Positions 1 through 10,428 of a DNA stretch of 64,000 nucleotides are shown one piece after another (the first letter of the stretch is position 1; the number at the start of each line of letters is the position of its first letter). The notes under the pieces were generated by a model that was not told where the DNA came from, made no database searches, and worked only from the letters and a program-made list of their open reading frames with translations. A program made the position numbers and the translations under genes. The stretch is from Maylandia zebra (Eukaryota > Chordata > Actinopteri > Cichliformes > Cichlidae), in NCBI RefSeq assembly GCF_041146795.1, contig NC_135177.1, positions 6,874,560 through 6,938,559 on the forward strand. The letters run 5' to 3'.

Positions 1-323
1 ACACTCAAATGCAGGCACAAAAAGAACAACAAGACAAAATACATGAAGACCTGCAGCTCACGCTCCAAGAAATCCAGAAAAGAAACGAGCAGTTAGAAGA
101 CAAGCACAAAGAAGTGCAACAGAGAAATGCAGACATGCACAAGGACAAGCTGATACAGGAGGCAACATCCAAACAACTCCAAGACAAGCTTGAAGAACAA
201 CAAGCAACATTAGAAGAGGTGGAACAAAGATGTGAGAGACTTGAAAAGCAAAACACAGAAACAATTGATGAGTTGAGAAATCTCATCCTGGAGAAAAAAA
301 AGCGCTCGTGGAAAAGTGCCTGA
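1..323 (+). CDS. C-terminal fragment of coiled-coil ORF (copy 1), frame altered at an A run
   Basis: The frame enters from outside the window and encodes a Gln/Glu/Lys-rich coiled coil identical to residues about 313-412 of the ORF at 17235-18551 apart from one residue (KEQQD against KQQQD). It then diverges because the A run at 294-301 has 8 A here and 7 A in the other copy, and this frame stops at 323. Read from the base after the run, a third frame stays open to 613 and starts with a basic, tryptophan-containing segment ([13 protein letters not shown]). No catalytic motif is visible. Function is unknown. It may be a decayed copy or an expressed repeat ORF; the sequence cannot separate these. 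Confidence 0.5.
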   Translation, partial: TQMQAQKEQQDKIHEDLQLTLQEIQKRNEQLEDKHKEVQQRNADMHKDKLIQEATSKQLQDKLEEQQATLEEVEQRCERLEKQNTETIDELRNLILEKKKRSWKSA

Positions 324-723
324 AAAAAAAGAAAAAATGGTTCCACTTGTTCCGGAGGAGAGACGCTACTGCTTCCTCACCTGATGTAGCCTCGTCTTGC
401 TCCACCTCTGTTAACCCCCCCCAACCAGTCCCGGCAGTTGACTGTCCCCTCCTGAGCCTGGTTCTGCCGGAGGTTTCTGCCCGTTTAAAGGCAGTTTTTC
501 CTCCCCACTGTCGCCAAGTGCTTGCTCAGAGGGGATTGTTGGGGTTTTCTCTCCTCTACCTTGTTTCTTCATTTACTTGCTTGTTTAACTTTTTTTTCAA
601 CTTATCTAAATAAACCATTTGAATTTATCCTTTGAGTATTTTTCATCTAATCTTTACAGAATTTTTCCAAAACATTTTCAAACATTCAGATCTGTCTTTT
701 ATTTTCTTCTTGAAACCTCATAA
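1..723 (+). repeat. Partial copy (copy 1) of a two-copy coiled-coil-ORF element
   Basis: This stretch matches 18169-18890 almost base for base; I count about ten single-base differences and a few small indels, so identity is about 98%. The match stops at the same base in both places (after cctcataa; 723 here, 18890 there), which marks a true element end. The 5' part lies beyond the left edge. The copy sits in a cep192 intron in antisense orientation, 113 bp from the splice donor of the exon at 837-901. It holds the end of a coiled-coil ORF, a tail with an AATAAA at about 610, and about 110 further bases with no poly(A) tract. The element family is not one I can name. Confidence 0.8.
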
Positions 724-836
724 CAGTGCAGCAGAAACTTCAAGTTACCTGCCAATACCTTCTTTTATTGTATGGCGGCAGCAAACCGCTCTAAATAATA
801 TGCCAGCAAAAACTCTGGTGAGGCAGTGATATGTAC

Positions 837-3800
837 CTGCATGAACTGGTGCTCCTTTTCAAATTCTTCTTGATCCTTCACTATCTTGTCCATAGCGTCA
901 CCTGCAAGAAAAGGAAACATAATCCAAAAACTCAATCAATGTATATTACATACAAATGAAACAGTGTAGTATATAAATCTAATATTATAATAGAGTTGTG
1001 GACCATACTTGCAGGAACAAAATCCTCTGTCTCAAACTGGGCAGCACTCTCTGAGGCCTTTCCGGCAATCTCTTTTTCAAAGGACGAGTAATATGCCAGG
1101 TCTGTCACCCACTGCCCCTCTTCATTCTGATACACTACATTATGAGTGGCACTGGCACCTGAGGGGAGCAGCAGTGTTGTTAACATGTTACATCAGTCTC
1201 AGATTTTTTACATCATAATTGAGCCTCGGTATTTATTCAAGAATAACAACCACCTACCTCGTTGAAATTCCTGCTCTAGGTTGTCTGGGCAATGGTTCCA
1301 GCCATCATCTGAATCATCCTGCTCCCGGTGGAAGCTCTGGGAGAAATACTTAGCTTCCAGGGATGTGGAGAGGGGATTGTTGTCATCCTCGCTGGTACTG
1401 TCTGAAACTTCAGCAGCAGTAACATCACCACAGGGTCCTCCTCTTAAGCCCAAGGAGGGCCTGGCACCATCAAGCTCATCTATTCCATCATCATCGTCAT
1501 TCTTGTCATCACAATCTGGAACCAGCACCTGAGGCATAGGTATTGAAAAAAAATGTATTGTATGTAATTTTATTTCAAAATGTGTTAAAGTTGCAGGGTT
1601 ATAAATATATAAATGCTCAAAAATAGGACTAGCACAGTTGGCTTTAAACAGGCACTCAGGTCTACAAGAGATTTTCACCCCCTAACCTCCATTTACCTGG
1701 GAGAGGTGGAAGCTCCCTTGGGTTCCTTGAAGGTGAGACACAGTAAGGTTTGTTGAATCTTGAGGTCTTCTCAGTGCAGCTCCACTCCTCAGGTAGACAG
1801 AGTCCAACAGTCTGTCAACTGCAGGCCCAGAGTCTGTGCTCTCCATGGCATCCTGACATTCAGAATTACAAAAAACATGAGCAAATATAGCCTTTAAAGC
1901 TCATTACAACTACTGGTACCTCCAACGTTTTGATTGATTACCAAATCATTCCATTTAGTGTGAAGCACTATCTGTTATGTGTACGGAAAAAACAATATTT
2001 AAATGTCATAAGTGAAGTAAAAATACAGGATTCATAACAGCAATTTAATGTTCTTGAGAATCAGATGACACATAACTTTTTGAATACCCGAGCATCCTGA
2101 GCATGAGCTCAAACCAAACACTGAATGAAAGCTCTGTTGAATATTGTTATTTCAGTTGTTGGAGTTACCCATCTTTTGATTATTAAATCACCTAAAATTT
2201 ACTGTTAGGTTTCCTTATGTTCTACTTTTGTTACTTTTTCCTAAAATAGAAGCCAAATACAAACTGGTCCCATGATATTGCAATATTAATACTGTTACTC
2301 CAATTACCAAACAAGTACATTTTAATAAATAACATCCTTGCTTTGTCAGTACTTGACATATAGTGTCAAGTACTCAAGGAGAAAGCACCAACAATTCAGT
2401 TCAACAATAAGATAAAATGTGCAAAACACTATTACAGTGGTAACAGCATAGTATGCACAATATATAATAAGTATAGCCATGCATGACTGAAATGACCACG
2501 AGCTGGTCAACTGCAGTTACATATAGCACTTGTACTTACCAGTGCCTCCTGTCTGTCCAGGGCCTTGCTCCAGCTGACATGAGAAAGCCTCTGAGATGCC
2601 CCAGAGATCCCCAGAGAGGAGCTGGTCTCTCCTGTTCCAACAGGACCCACACGGTCACCCATCTGAAAATAAAAAAGTAACATTTTTACTTAAAATTAAA
2701 GCAAAAAGACAAAAAACAAACACACACAGTCAAGGCCGAGTTATATTTTCCATCTATCAGGGGTCCAAACGGTGAAACACTTAATTGTAAACTTCATGAA
2801 CAAATGAATGTGGGGTTTTTTTTTTGGTCATAGCTTTTGCAAAGGCTTTTATGGTCAATCAAAAAGGTAAGACTTACATTTGGCATTGATAAATAGATTT
2901 CACAACTTCTACAACAAAAAGAAAAATATTGGTGTTTACCACTACTACCCCAATGCTTCCTAATAGATGCACCTATGGTATCAATTTGAAAATCCTAGGT
3001 GCCTTTCAGAAAACTTGATCTCTAACCTTGAGGTCAAGGTCAGTGGGATTCAGTGAGATTTCTAGTAGACACACCTATGGTATCAATTTGAAAGTCCAAC
3101 ATAGCCTCGTTATCGAGTCATCTTATTCACAAGAGTTTCAGAAAACTTGACCTCTGATCTTGAGGTCACCCTGATGGGGTGACACTAATACCCCATCAAC
3201 CTTTTATAGCTAAGGAGTAATAACTATCACAAGCTTAATTCAATTAACCTGTTGTTTTCAGAAAGCCAGGTTCATAAAGATCTGTATAAGGGAATCATTC
3301 TTAACACTATATGAATTTGAAATCAAGCAATCAAGATATGTTTTAAGTGTTAACTTTCACTTTTACTTCAAGGACAACTAAAAAAAAGAAAACACAAACA
3401 TTTAGGAATGACAGAAATTTTTAAGGGCTTAAACATTTCATGTCTTAAAACCACAGTCATGTTAACCATGACATAGAAATAATTATTTGCCACCAACTAC
3501 CGAGTACAGAGCCCATTCGTACCTTTGTATGTCTGGGAAGGCTGATTCTTCCATGTACTGGAAGACCGTTCAGATTATCGTCCTCATCTTCACCAACAGC
3601 ACTGCTACCCACAATCCCCAACCCACGCAGGGCATCGTAGGTGGTCTGGACATTAGTTGCTGCTGGAAGAGGCATGGTCGACACTCCTCCATCGTTTCCA
3701 CTTTCTTCACTGCCACTGCTCCCATCCCCACCTCCTCCATCTCCTGATGTTACACAGCACCAAACAAAAAACTGTGGGTTATACAAGACGCTCGGGAAAT

Positions 3801-6800
3801 TTGTTTCTCATTTTCACATAATCTACTGCTGGTTTAACGATATGACGGGATTGTGGTATGACAGTTTTGTCACTACTACTACTACAGACACACACAGCAA
3901 ACATTAAAGATGGGTGTTATACCTGTGACAGGAGGGTTGATGACTTGACCTTCAGCGGATCGCCTGTGTCCAATCCCAGATGAGGATGCACCACCCCGAC
4001 CACTGGAAGCCTCATCCTCAGAACTGCCTCCTTCTAGACCTGGCCTGAAAGTGGGACGGTTGCTTTGTCCAACCTGTCGATTCACACAGAGAAAAACACA
4101 TGCAATAAGTAAAACAATATTGAGAATGCAGTTCACTTTGATTGAAAATAAAACAGTGGATCTACTGGTGACCAAAACATGTAAATGTAAAAATATCCGA
4201 TAATATTTCTTTTTGTATTTCTGACCAGCTGTCTGGATGTGCTTGGCAGCAGCCGAGTCCTGGCAGCATCACTGCTCCTTCTTGCAGATTCCAGCTCATC
4301 CTCTGTGTCCTCATCACTGGCTGGACAGGAGTCCATACCTGTGGCAGCCAGGCGCACATCGGGCATCTGGAAATCCTCCTGATTTTTTTTTTTTTTTTTA
4401 AATTGAGAGAAAGTAAAACATACAGCTTTTAATATCTGGCCCAAATATGATTAAGAAAAGTACAAGCAAACCAAAAGTCAAGCAAACGAGGTTCTTGCTA
4501 AACCCTTATTTTTGGGGTCAGCTGTCTAAACTGACCTGTAGTTTCAAACACAAGTTACCATTCTCTGCCTGAGCTGAAATCAGTACACAGTCACAAAGCA
4601 ATGTATCAACATGCTCACCTGATCAGACTGATCAAGGAATTGATCTCTGTACTGTTCAGGCTCTGTAGAACTTGGGTTGGACAGGACATCAGCAGCACCT
4701 GGCACTCCCTATGAAAGATATACTGTGTTAGCGAGAACTCTGAAACAAAGATTTTAGCTTGCATTCTTTTAAAAGTGGTGCTAGTAAAATGTATAAGTCA
4801 GTAAAGTCAGCAAAGTCAGCAAAGTAGAGCGGAAAGAGCCTTACAGTTGCAGGAATCTCCTGGCCCTCCACTCTGCCTCTCTGCATAGCAGGAGGGACCA
4901 GCTTATTGAAGTACAGCTCCAGCTCATCATCAGGCAGGTTGTTTACATCAATGTCATCATCTGGTGACCAAACACCAAGTATGTGTGTGACTGAATCACA
5001 AATATCACACCTGCTCGGTGTTAAATTCATCCAACTGAAATAGGAACGATGTACAAAGCGTGACTCTAAGGACTTAAAGGTCTGACTTACCTGTTAGGTC
5101 GCTATTCATACTATCCACAGACATGAGCTTCTCATTGGCCAGGAAGCTTGAGTTGCTGTCACTAAAATGGTCACTGCCCACTCCTTCCCTCAGTACCTGG
5201 TTGTTTTCAACTCTAGATGGTAAGGCCTGAACCTGTATGGACTGAACAACAGAGGAATGCAATGAAAGCAACTTTACAGAAATTTTGTTAGCAAATAAAA
5301 AAGGTGAGTTTGATTTAAAAAAAACTTGTAACAAAAATACTGCATTGTAGAAAGAGCTAGATATCAAGACATTCAAAAGTTTAGAAGAAGTGAAATGGTG
5401 GCTTTTAAACAGTGACTCAAACTCTGTATTTTTGCACATCACGACAGAAAATATAGAACACAGAAAATGAGTAGGGAAAGAAATAGTCCAAATCTTTGGA
5501 CAGCAGTCTCATGACACATCATACAGATATAAATCAACAGGAAACTGATCAGCATGTATGGAAAGGTGGTACCTTTTTGTCTGTGACATCTTTATGTCCA
5601 AAATGAGCAAATGTCAGAAGCCCTGTTGACAGATCTGTTAGAAGAGACACAAAGTTCATCAGTAACACTTTCGTACAGGTGGATCAAATGAGCATGTACA
5701 CATTGCCCCCCAAAAGCCTCAAGCAAACAAAAAACAAAACAACTTTAGGCAAACACTCTTACATAACAGATCAGTATGAAGCGGTTGATTTATAAGAACA
5801 AGCAACACTCAAGTTATTAACTACATTTAAGGGCCGTAACTCACGTGTACCATGGTTCTTTGCATTACCACAACAGCAACAGAAAGAACCATAGTACACA
5901 TTCAAGTAGTACATAGCTCACTTTTAAATTGTGTGCTAAGTCTGAATGGAGAACGGAGTCACTTGAATAGACTGATGAAGCCAGAAATATTACTTAACGT
6001 GTGCCTGAAAAAGTCAATAGAGCCAGGGGCACAAGAATTTACCTGTTCCAAGTTCTGTGGGATGGCCACATACTGAGCCTGCCTGTGTAGTACCAAGGCC
6101 CAGCATGGAGCCTTGATTTCTGGATGCACTCTCATCCAGATTAATCTTCAAAAGCTTGTCTGAAAGACGATGGGCTGCAATGAAGTCATCTGCATTATCC
6201 CTGTAACAATGACAGGGATGTAAATAATTCAGAACTAGGGCTGCCACGATTAGTCGACTAGTCACGATTATGTCGACTATTAAAATCGTCGACGACTAAT
6301 TTAATAGTCGACGCATCGTTTGAAGCTTTGTAAGATCACAAAGGACGCAGGAATGAGTACCGGTAGTAGGATTTAAGAGTGTAATAACGGACTGAAACAG
6401 AAGATGGCAGCACTGCATGTACAAGGATGCCAGCTGCCGTTAAACCCCGAAGAAGAAGAAGCTGTGTCCCAGAATTCATAGCGCAGCCCAGCGCAGTTGT
6501 CAACAATGGCGGCAGCTAGTTAGTTTTAACTTTACTCTTATTATTCTTTCTGGGGCACAAAATAAATGTTTAACATATTTTCAGGCTTGAATGTAGCTGT
6601 GTAAACCTCAAATATCTGCTCAGTTTATCAAGACACCACATATTTTCAAAAGCGCTCCGACGTTTTCGGAGACGTCTGTTACCCACTAGCTCGTTAGCTA
6701 GGCGGGGGCAAGGCTAACTAGAGCCGTGAGAACACCGGACTCCCGGCAAATCGTTTTCAAACCCACCGCTGTCTTTCGCTAGTCAGGTTAAACATATATA

Positions 6801-7313
6801 TAAGTCACTTAGATAACTTAAAAATGTTATTGTTTGGCTTTCTTTAGTATTTTATTTGTTCCTGAGTAAATCGGTTTGGCTGAGATTAAAGTTATAGTTT
6901 TTGCACAGCTAAAACTGTCAAGCAGACAGCTGATTGTCAGAAGTGTGAGACGCTGGAGAATATACTCCGGTGTCCTGTTATATTTTAGAAAGCAAGGAGT
7001 TTATTAAACTTCACCGAAACAATCTGCAAATTTCATTAAAAATTAATAAACTACCATCTTGTCTTTATTTTTAGTTAGCACAAACACTTCAAGCTGTAAG
7101 CTAATGATAGTTATGTAAGACCAGATGCTGCTGGTGCAATAAGCTGTACGCTGTACGTCCAATGGATGATGATCTGATTAGTCGACTAATCGCAAAAATA
7201 ATCGGTGACTAGTCGACTATCAAAATAATCGTTTGTGGCAGCCCTATTCAGAACACATTAGTAAAACACACCAAAGGAGAGTTAAAGTAATTACTTATCT
7301 ATTAGTCAGGTTT

Positions 7314-7356
<43 letters not shown>

Positions 7357-8297
7357 CATTAAATTCATACTAACAACAACCGCTGTGTATCCACTTCACT
7401 GCATTTGAAACATTTTTTTTTTTTTTAAAAAGGGCGTTTATTTTCACAGAGATGACAACGGTACACACCTCAAGTAAAATCGACACTAAAGATTAGAGTT
7501 ACTACATTTCAGTATTTGGTTTCTCATCCTTCAAACTACAAAACATCTATCCTGACTATTGATCCAACAATTGGAAGTTGGCTGCAGTATTACACACTAC
7601 AGTTTTTTGTTTGTTTGTTTTTTAACCAGAGATTTTACAGGCAACAATGAGCAGCGTGAATTACATGTATTTCTATACTCACATGTCATCTTTGAAGCTG
7701 AGGGCAAACTTGGGCTGTTCTACTTCAGATGACTGTAGACCAGACTGCTGCAGCACTCTGCTATCCAGGTATGAAACCTCAATGGGATCGTCTCTATAAA
7801 ATGAGCAAATAGTGCAAAAAGCAGCTTGTTAACACAAAAATCAACTGTAAATAATTATCAGCACCCTTAATTACATTTAGCACCTATATGCTCACCCAGA
7901 ATTAATATATTACCTATAAACTTTGTTAAACATGTCAGAGACCACAAAGAGCTGCTTTTCCTTTTTCATTAACAAATATACACAGTTGTTTGTTTGTTTT
8001 TTAGCAGGCATTTTTTAAATACTGCCATCCTTGTATTGCAAACAAAGAACCTGAGATCTATTTTTAGCCTCAGAGCATTTCTAAAACAAGTCACATCAGC
8101 CCAAAGCCAACAGCATACTCCCACCTGTTGTCAGATTCGCGTCTAATTTTAGCCACAGTAGAGGCAGCCACCGGCAGTCCTGGGCCTGAACCCAATGTCA
8201 CATTTCCCAGTGTGGGGCGGCCACTGGCGCTGTCCAGAGACTTGCAGAGGAAACTTGGGAAGGCTTCATCTTCCAGTTTGTAAAAACTGTCTGCCAT
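837..8297 (-). CDS. cep192: Centrosomal protein of 192 kDa, N-terminal 714 codons (15 exons, continues off left edge)
   Basis: CEP192 is the pericentriolar scaffold that recruits PLK4, Aurora A and PLK1 for centriole duplication and mitotic spindle assembly. Exons on the minus strand: 8125-8297 (start), 7683-7793, 6043-6200, 5573-5634, 5091-5232 (or 5241), 4845-4960, 4619-4708, 4226-4378, 3923-4073, 3523-3743, 2540-2662, 1697-1852, 1258-1528, 1009-1158, 837-901. All phases join. The start MADSFYKLEDEAFPSFL matches the human N-terminus (EESFPSFL), followed by GLPVAASTVA. Exon 4845-4960 carries the acidic DDDIDVNNLPDDELELYF, equivalent to the known human PLK4-binding acidic segment. Exon 1009-1158 carries VVYQNEEGQWVTDLAYYSSF, nearly identical to human. 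The ASH/PapD-like C-terminal repeats lie outside the window. The ATG at 8297 is chosen over an in-frame one at 8327 because an acceptor (CTTCAAAAG) lies between them. Introns hold a hAT element and the copy 1 repeat. Confidence 0.93.
2960..3180. repeat. Degenerate tandem pair in cep192 intron
   Basis: A unit beginning acctatggtatcaatttgaaa occurs at 2971 and again at 3073, a period of about 102 bp. Each unit is followed by a cagaaaacttgayctct block and a cttgaggtca block. It resembles a scattered fish repeat rich in aaggtca/gaggtca words. No coding content. Confidence 0.5.
6236..7246. mobile_element. Non-autonomous hAT transposon, 1011 bp, TSD TTCAGAAC
   Basis: The element starts TAGGGCTGCCACGATTA and ends CGTTTGTGGCAGCCCTA, giving inverted ends of about 11 bp plus subterminal copies of the gtcgacta word. 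It is bounded by the exact 8-bp duplication TTCAGAAC at 6228-6235 and 7247-7254, which is diagnostic of hAT insertion. The inside has no long ORF, so it depends on a transposase in trans. It lies in the cep192 intron between exons 7683-7793 and 6043-6200. Confidence 0.92.
7319..7352. repeat. (GT)n microsatellite
   Basis: About 17 uninterrupted GT units in a cep192 intron. Confidence 0.95.
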
Positions 8298-8842
8298 TGC
8301 TTTTGAAGGGAGCAGGGTGAGTGCCAAATGTGGCTTAGGTTCCGTTCAGGTGATGACCATCTGTAATGTCTAGAAAAATGAACGGTAGCAATAAAGGACC
8401 AGGTAAAACACATCTTGTGCCCACTCGTGTGCTTATTTAGCAAACATCAGCTTCTTAATACCACCTTTCAATCGTGAAAACTATTGACTTAAGTATTTTC
8501 TTTGGGGAACGTCATCATACATGTTGTTTCGCAGGTATACGGTTCAAGTCTATTGAATAAACAAATTAAGAGAACTTAACTAGCCAACTACACTAGGTGG
8601 GCTAACTTCTAAGCTAACAGGCTACTTGCTAAAAACAAAAGGGTCTGTGGAACTCGCCAGCACGTTGCAGATTTAAGCTACCCCATTGTTTTTGGTTCTT
8701 TAAGTTAGAGTGTGTAAGAAGACATTTTGCAGACAGCACATATAAGTGAACAAGCTTCACCTGCTCGCTAATTATTTCTTCTTAGACTGTTATACTCCAG
8801 CAAGGGAATTCAATTATAAACGTTTGTCGGACTTCAACTCAC

Positions 8843-9215
8843 ATTCAACACTCCAGAAGTAAGCGGGCCCAGGGATAAATAGTTTTTCTCCAACTTGAAC
8901 TTTGTCCTTATAAACGGTTCAAATGCGATACCAAGTGTAGCCAAATGCCAAATGTAACTTCGAAATAACTTAGACTCATCATTATTACTTAAAATCTGAC
9001 ATATCAAACAAACCGTACAATAGTTCGTAGGACCAAACAGCGCCCAGAAGCCACAGGAAGCCCGCGTGAGCGTCATATCACAAAGGCGGGACTTAATCAA
9101 TTTTAGACGACGCGGATTGGACAGAAAACCTATGAGGGAGGAAATTGCCAATGATGATTGGTTACTATCTATGTCATTCCAATGGATTTGGCAGCTTGGG
9201 GCCAATGACTGTATG
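8843..9215 (-). promoter_or_regulatory. cep192 5' UTR exon and CCAAT/E2F-like promoter
   Basis: A consensus donor (GTGAGT, read on the minus strand at 8842-8837) makes 8843 to about 9060 a likely non-coding first exon, spliced to the coding exon at about 8299. Upstream lie a GGCGGGA E2F-like site (about 9086-9092) and several CCAAT boxes in either orientation (about 9115, 9150, 9159, 9178 and 9200). This combination is common in promoters of cell-cycle genes. The transcription start is inferred, not seen. Confidence 0.5.
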
Positions 9216-9250
9216 CTTGGGGCGGTTAAGAAAAGTGCTCATTCATTTAT

Positions 9251-10190
9251 CAGTAAAGCGCTTGTCCTCAGATGAATGAAAGACGGAATGTGCTCTTTTG
9301 AACTCCAGCCATAACTTATCTAATAATACGTATACCACTAAATTATCTGCAATAGTTGATAGGTTGTTATATTTATTATGAATTAGCGCCCAGTTATTAA
9401 GCAAAGCGTGTCACACAAGTCGTTAATGGCCAAGTGAGGATTTTCTTGTATCGTATGTCCTGCCAAACAGCTGCAAGAGTACCGAGGGTCGCAAACAGCT
9501 GACTGCTGAAAGAGTTGTCATCCCACATCCCATGCGTTCCGTTTATTAGGAGTGCCACGATATGAAATGTTGTCCTCCCTGTCAATGTTAACCCTCTGTG
9601 AAAATACTAATGGCATATATTGTCAGTTTTGCCTAATTTTGGAGCGATATTGGCAGGAGAATAGCCCCTTGCTGACATGTGATCCTTCACAAATAACGCC
9701 AAGGAAATGTATAGCACAGCCAAAAGACAGCTGTTCACACTAAAAAGGAAAAGGTTATATAACGCAATATGCAACTAATGGTTAGGCCCTAAAGAAACAC
9801 ATCAGTGTCCAAGAGCTACCAGGTATCACCAAGTTTTATAAATGGCTAGGACAAACATAGATTCAAGAGCTTTTAAAAAGATTTTTTTAAAACTTCCTGG
9901 CCCAAGATGACCATCATATTATTTCCAGTCAATCATGTGGAATGACTATGCCTTTCTTCTTCTTTGATTGTAAAGGAGAAGCAGTCAAAAATAACACCCC
10001 CTTTATATCATTTATTTCTGAGTCTTACTTCCACCCATTCTAATTATAGACTTCCATAAGCAGAAAGACAAACATGTCCCCCTTTCAGACACAACTGACA
10101 GAAGTTTTCCAATTTACCAGCCAACAATACCCGATGATTGCACGCCCCCCTCCCAACAACAACAAAAAATCAGCTTAGTTTAAAAATGCT
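9251..10190. other. Intergenic space between cep192 promoter and seh1l 3' end
   Basis: Only short stop-rich ORFs occur and none resembles a protein. The two flanking genes are both on the minus strand, so this is a tail-to-head spacer of about 0.9 kb. I see no repeat I can name in it. Confidence 0.6.
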
Positions 10191-10325
10191 GAGTTTATTA
10201 TTCACACAATACCATATACATTATTTAAATGACTCTCTGTACCAACGCATTAGATCTTCCAAAGGTTTTCTTTAATAATATGCAGAGGGAAAAAAAACAA
10301 ACCTTTAGAAAAGTGAAAAAAAATC

Positions 10326-10331
10326 TTTATT
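10326..10331 (-). promoter_or_regulatory. Candidate poly(A) signal of seh1l
   Basis: AATAAA on the minus strand about 98 bp after the stop codon at 10429. A second AATAAA lies at 10194-10199. Either could end the transcript. Confidence 0.5.
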
Positions 10332-10428
10332 AGAAATGAAAGGAAATTTTCTTTTTCATCCAAAACTATTTCAAAAATGATACCCTGTCTTATTTAACTA
10401 AAACACACAGGGGAAGAGAAAAAAAAAA

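Noticed and set aside
308..613. 101-codon ORF starting inside the coiled-coil element
   Set aside because: As an independent gene it has no support: its second half reads through an L2-like 3' module and a T-rich tail. It is treated as an alternative tail frame only.
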